The notes under the pieces are model-generated. The model worked only from the letters and a program-made list of their open reading frames with translations, did no database searches and was not told where the DNA came from. A stretch of DNA of 64,000 bases from Telmatactis stephensoni (lineage: Eukaryota; Cnidaria; Anthozoa; Actiniaria; Isophelliidae): assembly GCA_029948255.1 (NCBI GenBank), contig JALIZF010001390.1:1-64000 (forward strand), given 5' to 3'. This document shows, one piece after another, positions 1 to 12,664 of this stretch. Position numbers and translations under genes: made by a program. Numbering within the stretch: the stretch's first letter is position 1; each line of letters starts with the position of its first letter.

Positions 1-1650
1 GCATTCTCCATCATTCAGTATTACTCCATCCAATAGTTCGTCCATCCTGGATTTCAATGGGAGTGTCTCAGTCAATGCCACAACAATGTTGCCCTCACCA
101 ACAATCAGCATTACTCCATCGAACAGTTCCTTCGTCTTGGATTCCAATAGGACTGTGTCATTGAATGTTACTTCAGTGCTACCCTCTGCAACGATCAGCA
201 TTACTCCAAATATCAGCTCTTTTGTTCTGGATTTGAATAGGACTGTGTCACTGAATGTCACATCAATGTTGCCCTCTACAACGATCAGTGTTACACCATC
301 CAACAGCTCTTCAATCCTGGTTTTCAATAGGAGTATGTCATTGAATGTTACTTCTGTGCTGCCTTCTCCAACGATCAGTATTACTCCATCCAATAGTTCG
401 TTCATGCCTGAGTTCAATAGGACTGTCTCAGGGAATGATACAACAATATTGCCTTCACCAACGATCAGCATTACTCCATCCAACAGTTCCTTCATCCTGG
501 ATTTGAATAAGACTGTGTCCTTGAATGTTACTTCTGTGCTGCCTTCTCCAACGATGAGTTCGTTCATGCCTGAGTTCAATAGGACTGTCTCAGTGAATGA
601 CACAACAATGTTGCCTTCACCAACGATCAGCATTACTCCATCTAACAGTTCTTCCATCCTTGATTTGAATAGGACTGTGTCACTGAATGTCACATCAATG
701 TTGCCCTCTACAACGATCAGTGTTACACCATCCAACAGCTCTTCAATCCTGGTTTTCAATAGGAGTATGTCATTGAATGTTACTTCTGTGCTGCCTTCTC
801 CAACGATCAGTATTACTCCATCCAATAGTTCGTTCATGCCTGAGTTCAATAGGACTGTCTCAGGGAATGATACAACAATATTGCCTTCACCAACGATCAG
901 CATTACTCCATCCAACAGTTCCTTCATCCTGGATTTGAATAGGACTGTTGCATTGAATGTTACCTCAGTGCTGCCATCTCCAACGATCATCACTACTCCA
1001 TCGAACATTTCCTCCATCCTGGTTTTCAGTAAGACTGTGTCCTTGAATGTTACTTCAGCGCTGCCTTCTCCAACCATCAGCATTACTCCTTCCAATAGTT
1101 CTGTCATCCTGGATTTCAGTAGGACTGTCTTAGTGAATGACACATCAATGTTGCCTTCTCCAACGGTCAGCATTACTCCATCCAACATTTCTTCCATCTT
1201 TGTTTTCAATAAGACTGTTTCGGTTAATGTCACATCTGTGTTGCCCTCACCAACAATCAGCATTACTCCATCGAACAGTTCTTCCATCTTTGATTTGAAT
1301 AGGACTATGTCTTTGAATGTGACATCAGTGTTGCACTCAACAACGATCAGTATCAAACCATCCAACAGGTCGTCAATTCTGGTTTTCAATAAGACTGCTT
1401 CGTTGAATGTTACTTCAGTTCTGCCTCATCCAACGTCTGTGTCACTCAGCGTCACTTCTCTGGCGCCTTTGCCAACCATCAGCATCACTCCATCCAACAG
1501 CTCTTCAATCCTGAGTTTGAATAGTACCATGACATTGAATGTTTCCGCAGTGTTGCCTTCCGGTACTATGAGCATTTTTCCATCCAACAGCTCTTTAATC
1601 ATTGATTTGAATAGGACGGTGTCATTGAATTCCACTTCTGTGTCATCCTC
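1..1650 (+). repeat. 90-bp coding tandem repeat (mucin-like)
   Basis: About 18 units of 30 codons, each starting around LPSPTISITPSNSS and ending NRTVSLNVTS. One unit, starting near 536, is shortened to 24 codons by an 18-bp in-frame deletion. A 432-bp offset (four full units plus the short one) relates about 235-515 to about 667-947 with near-identity, so the array grew by multi-unit duplication. Downstream units become degenerate. Confidence 0.9.
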
Positions 1651-2750
1651 ACCTTCCGTTAGCACTGGTTTACCCGACAGTAGTTCGGCTGCTGTATCAC
1701 CAACTCCTTCGATCATCATTTCTACAAGTAGTCCATTAGTTGTGATTAATAAAACAGTATTATTAAATTTAACGGTAACGCCTTCGTTATCCATAATATT
1801 CTCATCAGCAAGCGATGCGATGTCAATAATCAGTTTAAGCGTACGTCCTAGTTTCACGTCAATAATAGTTGGCTCAAACTCTTCGTCTTTGTTGTCGTCC
1901 ACTGTTACTGAAGTTGTATCCAGTTCAAGCTCTGCTATGCCAGGCAGGAGTACAACATCGTCTGTGCTTATACTTGTCACTACCTCACCTAGTTTGGTCA
2001 GTGTCAGTCCTTCCTCCACTAGTTTTGTTCTGTTTAAAAGCAGTTCAACGGTCAAAGCATCCTCTATATCTATGGGATTTAGCCGGTATTCATCAACTAA
2101 AACGATTTCAAATAAAACAATTTCGTCGATTTCTGTACCAGTTTTATCCAGTTCTTTGGTTTATGAAACAAGCTCGTTCAAGGTTGTGGTAACACAGTCA
2201 ACATTGTCACGTTTTGTAACACGTTCATCTATAATAATCATAACGTCGTCCACTTCCTCAAATGACACTTCAGCAATTGAGATCAGCTCATCAAGTCTCG
2301 ATGTAACGCCATCTACCTCAATATCCTTCGTCTCAACTTCATCGTCTCCCCAAAGCTCTTATTCAATTCATATCTCACCTTCAAGACCTTACGTCACACA
2401 ATCTACTGTAACATATACAACGATGTCAGAGTCTCGCATGAATTCCTCTATACTTCAAACTAGCTTATCGACAAGTGGGCTTTTGCCAATTTCGACGCTG
2501 GCATCAAGCTCCTCTCTGACGGTTCTGGAGCCATCCCCCACAACTCTTGTCGTCTCTTCTTCGTCAGTGTTCTTGCCGAGTGTTAATGACACGGAGGAAC
2601 TTGTGTCGATAGAGATTTTCGTTCCCCTGACCGTCGACATTGAGTCGGAGGAATTTAAAACTGACATGGAGAGAAAGCTACTAGAAGTTTTCAGGTAAGC
2701 AATTACTTTCCGTCAGAGTGGGATGGTAGTGGGCGAAAATGAGAAAAAAG

Positions 2751-2784
<34 letters not shown>

Positions 2785-5700
2785 ATTGCTGATGGCAATA
2801 ATAACGCAGATTATGTTTGATGAATTTGTACCTATCAAACTTTCGGATTTTCGATGAAAATCAGACCAACTTAAACTTAACTTACTTAACTGTTTGTCCT
2901 TGTTACAGAATCTTCTTCTCTCTTTCCCTTTGTATTAGTTATTAACCCTATAAATCTTTGTTTACTTTACTTCATTTCTAGGTCGGGGCTTGAAAAGGAA
3001 GCTCGACGCCGAAAGCGTCGTCACACTGAAAATGATACCATGAGTAAAATGCACAAAGACCTCACAGAATATCTAATTAAGCTAGGAAAGCACAAAAAGA
3101 AGAGAGCCGTGAAAAATGTCCTGCAACACTTCATGAACAATTTAAAGGAGCAGCAAAATACAGTTAAAGCAAATGATGATGATCGATCACATGATTTTGC
3201 TGTAGGACGACTTCTTCGTAAACGATTTAGAAGGGCAGCGGACAACTATAGAGTTCAGGTGATAAAACGTTTTTGGGGTAGAAGAACCTCTTAACCTTTT
3301 TTGTGCTTTGTTTCAGAAAAGGTGATTGTTACAGAGATTATAAGGATGGGATTTTTATCTAGTTCCTTCAAAAAGGAACCTTCTCTGAAAGTGTCAAAAC
3401 TGTATTGTCTCGACAACACGGTTTGGTCAAACTTTATGTGACAAATTTGGCGTGGTCAAACTTTTCTATCTATGATCAGTCAAAACACTGATAGATATTT
3501 TTTGTGACTTCAAAGGTTACATCAATCAAGAGAACTCCAAATGACAAGAGTGAGAACGTCGATATTAGATATCGTGTGTTGGACGACAACAAGATTGTTC
3601 CAGCTCAGCAAGTTGCTGAAACGACCAACAAGTTGACTAAGAATGAACTAACGTACGCACTGAAGCACCCGGTTAGTAATGGTCTTCGTTATTGCTGTTG
3701 TTGTTTGTGTCCTGTCGAGGGAAAGAGGGCCGAGAAAGTTCCGTTGGGTTAGCCTTAACAGTAGGGAGCACACATGTCCAGCTCAGTAGAGCACATGAAT
3801 GTTTTCGAACAAACCAAAACCAAAGAATGTTTGTTTGTTTTGTTGTTCGTTTGTCCCAATTCTTTGTGCTTGTGTAATTGTTTGCATTTCTGATGGAAGA
3901 CAAACTCACAATTGCGTTCTTGGTTATCCACAGGTTTTACGGCCACCCGTCCCTTTGGCAGCCACTGAACCATCTCCTCAGCCAAGTGCTAGAGATAACA
4001 ATATGCTTACCATTGCTGCTGTGTCTGTGGTTGCAGCTGTTGTATTTCTACTTTTAGTGTTGTTTATGTTCATTAAGTGCGTTTCTCGAAGAAGAAAAAG
4101 GGTCAGGCAGAGTTCTCAGCCTAAAGAAAAGGTTTGTAAGAGCTGATTTCAAAACGAATTAGACTGCGTGAGGTCTCTTTTAGTTTTCTTCTTCTCCTCG
4201 ATCATCCCTCTTCTCCTTTCTCCTTCTCTTCCCCTTTTCTCTTTCCCCTTCCTCTTCTGCTTCTGCTTCTGCTTCTGCTTCTGCTTCTGCTTCTGCTTCT
4301 GCTTCTGCTTCTGCTTCTGCTTCTGCTTCTGCTTCTCCTTACACCCCTCCCTCTCCTTATTCTTTTCCACCTTCACCCTTTTTTCCGTCATTCTTCTTCT
4401 TTTGAGTAACACCAATAATTTACTTATCTACCCAAACAGCCACAAGAACCTACAAAACAAATGGAAGAAGGTCCGCAACCACCACATTTTGTTGTTGCTG
4501 GTCCTTCTAAACCAAGAGACCTCTATCAAGGACGGCCTCCTAGGAGAAGGTAAAGTTCAATCAAGTAGTGAATGTTCGGTTTTGTTAAAAGTTGCATTTT
4601 TTTCGAACTATATTTGGATAACGACGATGTCAGTGAGCAACCAATTTCGCTTAAGGTAAGTCCCAAAGCAAGAGAAGACGAGGTAAGATACCTTATTTTC
4701 TCTTGCCCACAGTTTATCCGTTATTCAGTATGATTGATATATTTTACCGCCCTACCTCACTTTTCAAAGTGATTTTTTGCTTTCTTCTTCCTTTGTTAGG
4801 TCAAGCACTTCTGATGACGAATATTACAAAAAGCGCCCATTACCGACCATCCCTCGCGAACCAGAGGTGGAAATTCGTCAACCGAAAGAGCGCCGTCTAA
4901 GGCGAGATGAGAGCAAACACAGGAGATCCAAACGTAGACAGAAAGAAAGACATGCCAAACGAGATAGTGAAAAGGACGTCGAGGTAAAACGCGTTTGTTT
5001 ATATTTTAATGTTTATAATATGAAGCACAATTGCTAGTAGTTTTCTCTCTGTCTATTCACAATGACAACCTCTCTACAATGACTACCCCTGTATCTAGAG
5101 GTTTAGCTCTGTTTATGTTATCAATCCCTACATTTGGATAGATGCAAAATTTGGCAGGAGTCATAGAGAATGAGCCCAAGCTAGGACAAAACCTTCTGCA
5201 GGAAGAAGATCCCAATGAGAAACCCATCCCTGTACGATTCTCTGCTCTGCCGCCATTGGTGCAAACGCCTCTTGTCTCCTCAACTCCACGCCAAGCTTTT
5301 GAAGCTGAAGACAAGGAAGACAAGAAAACTGAAACAAAAGAATTACCACAGGTATGAAAGAATAACAGTTGAGACTCCCGTAAGTGGACGCCTTCGGGAC
5401 CAGGGGGGATTTAGTCTCAATAGTCTGATAAAAGAATAGAAGTTATAGGATAAAAATTTGGTGCGGACCTGAGAAGTAAAACTCGACCAAACAGCCTACT
5501 GATATGATCTGTATGTTCGAGTCAGACGCGCTACCGGCCATTGCGCCTTGGATTCGATACGTAAAGAAGATATTCGCATGTTCTTGTGAGTTACAGAATT
5601 ATTTTATTCAATGCGTCGTGCGGCATCCAAAAGCCCGTATTTTCAAGTTTGCTGGATCACTTTTGGTTGAGATTGACTTGTGAAAAGAAACACTTTTTAA

Positions 5701-8700
5701 TATTATTTTTCTTTTGTCACTTCTAAATAAGGATGATGGAAAAATGATAAAACGAGAAAAAAAGAATGAGAATTGACCCCGACGTGATTTGAACACGCAG
5801 CCTTCTGATCTGGAGTCAGACGCGCTACCATTGCGCCACGGAGTCAATATGGGAAATTTATGTATTATATTTATAATCAAAGTGTTTCCAAATCAGTTCG
5901 GGATGCCTGATCAACAAGGCAAGATGATTTTGTTAGGTATAACTAAACCAGTTACGTTGTTTTAAACCGTTCCATAAACCTGTTTCCCAATTAAATTAAA
6001 CGTGTTTGTCTAACCTTATTTACGTCTTATATATTATAATGTTAAACCTGCTTGACAAGTAAAACTTGTTTGAATAACTTTTTTATTTCTCAGGCTAACG
6101 AATTAAACGAACAGCATAAAATTTATGAAGTCACTAAAACTAGCAATAAAACGGATGAATCAGATTTCTACCAAAAGGTAAAACATAAAAAGCCTAATTG
6201 AACTATTAACATAAATATTTAATTTACATCAGTAAGCCGCTTCGAGCAACGTAAAAGTAAAGCCAATGATAAGTAAAAAGAAGCTTAAATAAATGGTGAA
6301 TTAAACCTTTTTTTTCTTAACTTTAGAATCTGTGGACTTACACGAACATTTTATGAAATTGTTATAAGGCACATTGCGAAGAGTTCAGAGAAATAATATA
6401 GACGACTTTCAAAAATGATGGCCTAGTACATGAGAACGAGGCCAGAAAGGCTTTGTTAGCAGAAAATAAGCGCGCCGACACTTCTATTGCTATCAAAGAT
6501 AATGTGTTCCTCTTCCTTTTGAAATATCTATTTTCTGTGCATTTTACAGGATATACTTAGACTCATTTGATGCCATAATGATTTTGGCGGCCTTTCTGGC
6601 CTCGTTCTCGTGAACAATGAACCCGCCATTTTTGAAAGTCGTCTATGTTAAACATGCTAATTCCGCACGATTGGACTAAAAATCCGTGGGCTTTCATAAA
6701 CATATCAGCGGTAATTACCAGTTTGAGCGAACCCATACCGTGAGTGAGTGTCCAAATGTATCTGAATCAGATATCGCTGAGATCTAAGGAAGTTTGACGG
6801 ACGTGTAGGAAATATTATTTGGTTATGCGAGCATTGCCTGCCGATGGCTAAATTTTCGCAATCCAATTAAAGGTTAAGGTAAAGCAATGATATTTAGCGT
6901 CAGAAAGTTGTTATATAAATTTTACGATTTTAAAGAAAAACTGAGAAAACCTTAGCATTCAGTTTTTCTTAAGTTTGTACAATCGTTAAAATGTGAGTGC
7001 TGAACTTTGCATTGATAGGGGCGGCTTATCGATGCAGGCGAAGGCGAAGGTTTCACGGCATGGTCGAGGCTTGAGTCTCGACGGCGAAGGTGAATTGGTG
7101 GAGCTCTCACGGCGATGGCGTTAAGACTTTTGAATTCGTAAAAACTCAACTTACTGTCTGCAATGCCTTCGTCAGAGGTACACTTTTCGTAAGCCTATTT
7201 TCTTATGTTTCCTTCCTCATAACAGGCAAGTGTCGAACGAATGAGAAATAAGATAAGACAACGAGAAAAACTCCGCCAAGACATGAGAGAGAAAGAACGA
7301 CTTAAAGAGAAAGAGTTAAAAAAAGAACGTGGAATTGAGTCGGCTGAATCACAAGATAACATTGAGGTAATTTTGTTAGTTAGTTTTTTTTTCTGTTTTG
7401 TTGTATTTATTTTGTTGTTTATGTTTGTTGTTTCTTTTGTTTGTTTTCCTTGTTGTTGTTTTTGTTGCTGTTGTTGTTGTTGTTGTTATTTTATTTTTTC
7501 AAGTAATTCTTGATTGTTTTTAGGTCACTTCTGCACCATCTCTGGATTCATTGTAAGTATGACTTAATTATATCAAAAATTACGAGCTGAGTTATGTAGC
7601 TTGTTTTTTTATTTTGTCACCCTACTTTTTTTCCTTCCTTCTTTCCTTCCTTCCTGAAGTTATTTTCCTTCCATCCATCCATTCATCATTTTTCCTGATG
7701 GTTAATACCAGAGATTTAACGGTTTATCGTAACAATTGCTTTGCAATTTGAATCTCACTGCGTGTCTCAGACCATCTGTTAAAAACGTTATTTCCAGAAG
7801 GAAAAAGAAAATCAGGAAAGACCGCTGGGTACATAACCGCGTGGGCACAAGCACATCAATGGACAGCAGTGAAACAGAAATAGACTCAGAAGAGAAACGA
7901 AAGGAAGAAGAACTACTGAAGAAAAAACTCGAGAAAATCAAGAAGAAAAAACGAAGAAAAGCTCAAAAGGTCAGTTAATGATTTATCTGGTACCCCTGGT
8001 GTACTTGCGACACACGTTTCTGTTGCACAAGTAGAAAGCAGTTCTACTTTTCGTGATACTGTCTCACAATGGAAATTCGAAAAAAGTTTCAGCTAAATGA
8101 CCATGTTACACGGTGTAATGCGTTGTAAAACTCGTCTCGCAGCGGCGATCGGCACAAGTTTTCGATAAAAGTTTCATGCAGCGTGCAATAGCGCCTGAAC
8201 AGGATGTGGAAAGGTAGAAATGCTATGAATGAAAGACAAATTCCTTTGAATTACACGACATTTTTGCTCAAATTTAACAACACGATACTTAAATTTTATA
8301 GCACTGGGTTTCTACAGCAATAGAGGGATTTCAAGACCGCCATCTTTGTGGTCAAAATAATATACCTTTCCTCCAAAGAGTAACAAAACCCTTTGTTATC
8401 ATAAACAATTTCATTCTTCTTGCCTTCAGAGATTGCTGTCATGAAATCCCTCTCTACGGTACTTGTAGGCATCCTATCAATACTGAGTAAATACTGAAAA
8501 AAAGTTTTTATACTTTTACCTTTTAGGATGCAGAAAGAGGCAACGAAGTAAAGGTCACAGGTGTTGCACCCAGAGCGGTGGCACAAGATGCACTTCGTGA
8601 ATCTAATTGGGTGACCAACGAAACGCCTGGGGTACAGCTAGTAACTGTCAGACCACGTGATACGGTAAGAGTGCAACTATTGGTACATTTAGAGGGCTTC

Positions 8701-10733
8701 CCTTCATTAGAACTTTGAGGTCAGCAAATTTAAGGAGAGGGGTACGTCATTTTTGAATGCTTGCTGGAAAGGGATCATATCGTTAAAATATCAATAGAGT
8801 GCTATTCCGAAAGAGGGGGATTAGATGACATGTTGAAGGCGTTCCACCAAAATTGCCGATCGCCGTGGTCTAATAATGAAATACCCTTATTGGTTTTGTA
8901 AGTATGAAAATGGTTATTAGTGCAAGAAAGCCATGACGACAGTTTTTCCAAAAATGAGCTCAACTATATAACAGTACGGGACTGAGTTCTACATTCACGT
9001 ATAATATCCAGAGTACATGTATTTTAGTATGGTCTTTGAGGGCATTGTATAAGATTACCTAGGGAAGTATGGGGCGAGAGCAATATCTGTATATTGCCCT
9101 CATACGAGGGCAATATCTGTATAATGCCCTTGAATTTATAATGACTAGGGAAATATGCGATATAAAGCCCTACAAATAACAAAGAAAACCGACTCAATCA
9201 TATAATAACATTGTAAAAAGGTATATAACGAATTTAATTAGCTATATTTCTTATCTTTCAAACAGGAGAGTGATTACAGTCAGACAATTCAATCAACTCC
9301 TCTTCCGATCTACACCCAACAACCTATTGTACAACAGGTAAATAGACTATCAAATATCTTCTTATGCATATAGCTAATAGTAGTTGATCGATTCATAATT
9401 CAAGGATGGCACAGTTGGTTAGTGTGCGGCCTTCGGTGCGAGAGGTCCCTAGTTCGATTCCCAGTGACCTCACATCCTTGTTTCGACTTCTTTCCTTTCC
9501 GTGTAGCTTTAATTAGCTTTAAATATACCCTTAAAACGGAGCACTGATGGAGAGAGGGGAGTAAAATGAGCGCACCGTCGACCTCAAGTTTATCAGTTAG
9601 TCAAATAACTGTCACGAGTTATCGACGTAAAATATTGTTGCTTTACTTTGCTTTACTTTACTTTATAATTTGAATTTTTCTCAGATCGTCCCTCAACATC
9701 CACAGAACGCCTATATTCAAGATTTGCTGAACAGAGGTTATCCTGTGATTTCACCTTTAACTGAGCCCGCGATAGAGCCAGTACCAAGTCCACGTGAATC
9801 TTTCTTGGTTGATGTTCCTGAAGACGAGCTCGACCAGGAAGAAAACCCTTATCAACTACCTTTAGGTAATTTTTAAGCAAAAGTAAAAGAAAATGATATG
9901 ATTTTGTGATGTACTTTCCCTAAACTAGTTTCGGCGGGAGGAAATACAATTAATTTATTCATTTTTTAGGTCCTGATTTGAACGTCCCGCAACATGAAAT
10001 AGTTACAGATGGCATGAGCCCACGTTCACCAGAAAACCTGTACGAGGAACCACTGTTTACTCCAGCCTCCATTCCTCAATCACACATCACTAGGCCGCAC
10101 CCTGCCCCCCTCATTACCCCGCAAAACGTCTACGTCCGAAGCGCTTACCCAAGCGACATTCTCAGACCACACCCACATCTGACGTCACAACCTTCAAGGG
10201 GGAGGCCGACTTCGTCGAGACCAAACCCGCAGGGAGGTAGAAGTACGAGGCCTTCCTCTGCTCGTTCTAGTCCCTCGCCGACATACGTGAAGAGAGAGCC
10301 TCGGCACTATGAAGATCCTGCAGGGTATCCAAGAAGTGAAGTTCACCCGGTTGATTTTACCGGAAGTCGAAGTAACACACGACCTACTTCAGCGTCAACG
10401 CAGCGGAGTTTAGGGACATCACCAAGGTATATGGGAACTCCCCGTTCGGATATAGCTCCCAGGGACCCGTATGTCCAGGCAAGAACCATGTTAGACACTG
10501 CCAAAAAACAAGTCGACCGATTCGAGCGCGAAAAGTTACGAGATGAACCCGACGGTGTATCGAATGGTCCTCCCAAACCACGTGGGGTCAAAATTTCCCA
10601 TTTGACGTCACAGCCTAAAGTTCCAAATAAGGCAAGGCAGGACCAACTCGCGGCGATGGAGAAAGCTGAACTTGAAGCTCAGATGCTTGTATCACGTGCA
10701 CTTGCACGTGCACGTACTAATGCCAGAAAATAA
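1..10733 (+). CDS. Mucin-like single-pass membrane protein, KIAA1549-like, 5'-truncated by window edge
   Basis: Fifteen exons join in phase to 1811 codons plus stop: 1-2694, 2982-3258, 3516-3671, 3934-4131, 4440-4549, 4800-4983, 5142-5351, 6094-6177, 7226-7366, 7524-7552 (29-nt microexon), 7771-7969, 8527-8664, 9266-9337, 9685-9865 and 9970-10733. The first exon is open to base 2, so the start lies upstream. Residue numbers count from the window edge. Residues 1-550 are 30-residue Ser/Thr/Asn repeats with many N-x-S/T sequons, followed by a non-repetitive Ser/Thr stalk. Residues about 875-1042 look SEA-like (strand IEIFVPLTV, amphipathic helix, later YRVQV and IRYRV strands) and contain a basic RRRKRR run at 906-911. 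A hydrophobic segment at about 1066-1088 is followed by RRRKR and a long Lys/Arg- and Pro/Ser-rich cytoplasmic tail with charged coiled segments. Architecture and size match KIAA1549/KIAA1549L proteins; that assignment is from memory of the family and is moderate. Function is unknown. Confidence 0.85.
2751..2783. repeat. (GAT)n microsatellite
   Basis: Eleven GAT units in the intron after the first exon of the mucin-like gene. Confidence 0.95.
4255..4335. repeat. (CTTCTG)n hexanucleotide microsatellite
   Basis: About 13 near-perfect copies of CTTCTG between exons 4 and 5 of the mucin-like gene. Open frames on both strands here (Lys/Gln or Phe/Cys runs) are artefacts of the repeat. Confidence 0.95.
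5466..5556 (-). pseudogene. Decayed tRNA-Trp copy
   Basis: On the plus strand the segment GTCAGACGCGCTACC...ATTGCGCC matches the complement of the intact tRNA-Trp about 300 bp away, but a GGCC insertion breaks the D arm and the acceptor and T arms are diverged. It is probably a dead tandem copy in the same intron. Confidence 0.6.
5774..5845 (-). tRNA. tRNA-Trp (anticodon CCA)
   Basis: The 72-nt minus-strand sequence folds into a cloverleaf. The acceptor stem GACTCCG pairs with CGGGGTC through all seven positions (one G-U pair) with discriminator A. The anticodon stem TCTGA/TCAGA encloses loop CTCCAGA, giving anticodon CCA. The T arm GCGTG-TTCAAAT-CACGT has A where TTCGAAT is usual, a small departure from the B-box consensus. 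There is no intron. It lies antisense within an intron (5352-6093) of the mucin-like gene, and the flanking sequence has a T-run downstream on its own strand. It is probably functional. Confidence 0.85.
6398..6646. mobile_element. MITE-like inverted-repeat element
   Basis: The ends ATAGACGACTTTCAAAAATG and CATTTTTGAAAGTCGTCTAT are inverted copies; a second inverted segment (GAACGAGGCCAGAAAGGC / GCCTTTCTGGCCTCGTTC) lies inside. TA is present at both outer edges, so a TA-targeting element is possible. It is non-coding and sits in the intron before exon 9 of the mucin-like gene. Confidence 0.75.
9402..9670 (+). mobile_element. tRNA-derived SINE with (CTTTA)n tail
   Basis: A tRNA-like head (GGATGGCACAGTTGGTTAG as A box, AGTTCGATTCCC as B box) is followed by an unrelated body and ends in TTTGCTTTACTTTACTTTA. 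The anticodon arm does not pair well and lacks U33, so this is not a tRNA gene. ATAATT occurs at both borders (9395-9400 and 9665-9670) as a possible short target-site duplication. The tail lies 15-20 bases before the 3' splice site of the exon at 9685. Confidence 0.65.
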
Positions 10734-11760
10734 TGGGTCACTAATCACGTGACCCTCTCTGACGTCAAAGCTGCAAACTCCAAATATACTTGCCGCGCGA
10801 TGGAAGAAAATGAGCTCGAAGCAAGGTAGAAAGTGATTGGTTCCTCGATATCAGGAGATTGAATCATATTGCCTGCTAGCTATTGGTCATTCAAACATGC
10901 GAAAAAATCAATTCGATTCGCGCGAGAAATGTGTGGTTCCTGAAATTTGGGCTTGTTATTTAACTTTGACTCCAATGTGAAATCAATGAATGGTTATAAT
11001 TCAAACACAAATAATGAAAACCTAAGTATATAATACATTTTACACGAAAGAGTAAAACCTCTCAAATGCGACCACTTTTTCATCAAGTGACAATTGTCAC
11101 TTTAGAGGGGACAGTGTTATAGTCGGTTTTGTCTCAAGTTCATATATCGTGGTTATATCTATATCGTAACTCAATAATTGAATCTAGACATATAAATTAC
11201 AATCTAAAAACAATTACTAAACATTTTAAAGGAGCTTTGCAAACAAAGGACAAGATCATTAACCAAACAATAGTGGGCTGAAGGCTTTGTTGTGCCTACT
11301 GCAGATAGCTAATTCGATTAACGTTGTCGCTGAAAAAAGCCTAAAGCTTTGAGAGCAGAATCATGAAAAAAATTTTATCAACGTGACATTACAATAAAGT
11401 ACTCACTGTATGCTTGTAAATTCTACAACTTGGACAAACATTCCTTAATTTCACAGATAGCCTACAGAGAAGTTTGTTAGTACACAAAATATATTTCAGA
11501 GGCTTTAGCCTTTAGGCTTTTTTCCAGCGACAACGTTAATTGAAATAGCTATACTATACATCATGTAATCATCTTTGCTTGAAGCTTTTTCAGAACCTAT
11601 GTAAATTTGCTTTGTAATATAAGAAGATTATCAACCTGGTTATATATTTGTATTATATAAAAATGTATTTATGTAAGGCATGACGTGATTGAACATATGT
11701 GAAAAATTAGACAATATTTTTATAGTAAAATTTGAAATATTTATTTAGCAATAAAATGTG
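10734..11760 (+). other. 3' UTR of mucin-like gene
   Basis: AT-rich non-coding sequence after the TAA stop. AATAAA signals occur at 11393-11398 and 11750-11755, either of which could direct polyadenylation. No further gene is visible. Confidence 0.5.
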
Positions 11761-11899
11761 ATTCATATGAATCGTTGTTTCGCTGTATTACAATCAAAAT
11801 TAATTTGCTAAAGCACCAGAGAAACCCACTTTGAAATTAATTTGAGTGAAAGGTGAAATGCTAGAAGAGAGATCCCACCGAGGATTTCTCTTCGCCACC

Positions 11900-12112
11900 G
11901 CCCGGTTAGCTCAGTTGGTTGAGCACTGGTCTTCAATGCGGAAGGTCGGGCTTCGATTCCACGGCCGTACCAATACTCTGGGTCTTAAAAAATTGAGGAG
12001 AAGGTGCTGCCTTAGTAATGACATCTGCAAATGGTTACACCTTCATGTCTCAGTTCTCGGATAAGGACGTGAAACCGGAGGCCCCGTCTCTACAAAAGCT
12101 ACTACACATACC
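11900..12112 (+). mobile_element. tRNA-derived SINE, family A
   Basis: The head GCCCGGTTAGCTCAGTTGG followed by GGCTTCGATTCC has tRNA A- and B-box promoters. The body (GAGGAGAAGGTGCTGCC..., then TCTCGGATAAGGACGTGAAACCGGAGGCCCCGTCTC in two parts) matches the minus-strand copy at 43090-43357, which establishes a dispersed family. The 3' end is not sharply defined. Confidence 0.75.
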
Positions 12113-12481
12113 CTTCCTTTGGAGGTACGTTGAAGAATCCATACCACTATAACAATATAATAGCTAGGCCATGAAGTTGCCGGTGTGTGTGGTCTGGTCT
12201 ATTACACTACAGGGTCTGATGTCAATTGGCGCAAAAGCGCTGTTGTTCGTAGAAAGGAAAAGCGAGTAAACTAAGTAAACTGAACTAAATTTCCACTTTA
12301 AAACTTGTTGGCGCGATGAAAACAAGAAATGACCTATGTTGATTTAAGGTAAGCTCTTAAAAACTAGGAACGAATTATACCGAGTAGATCTTAAGAATAC
12401 TAACAACTACTCTCCAACAAAAAATGTTGGTTTAAAAGTATGAAGGACAATACGGTTAAGACACAATGTTTAAATTGCTTC

Positions 12482-12487
12482 TTTATT
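12482..12487 (-). other. Polyadenylation signal AATAAA (vWA gene)
   Basis: TTTATT on the plus strand reads AATAAA on the minus strand, about 180 bases after the stop codon of the vWA-domain gene. Confidence 0.5.
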
Positions 12488-12664
12488 TCTATTTTCCATT
12501 CTTTCGTTTTCCATTTTTGTGACTTGTAGCTAATAAAGTTTAATTCTTTCTTCCAGATTCAAGAAAACAGCGCAAAAAAGAATGACACAGGGAACCCAAA
12601 AATTATGAAGGACGATTGCTACAACTCCCACGATTGTCCACACAGATTTGATAGACGTTGTTTC

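Noticed and set aside
4149..4659. Lys/Gln-rich and Phe/Cys-rich open frames
   Set aside because: They read through the (CTTCTG)n repeat in an intron; the true exon at 4440-4549 is in another frame with good splice sites.
9402..9475. A functional tRNA gene
   Set aside because: The anticodon stem is mispaired, position 33 is not U, and a SINE body with a (CTTTA)n tail follows.
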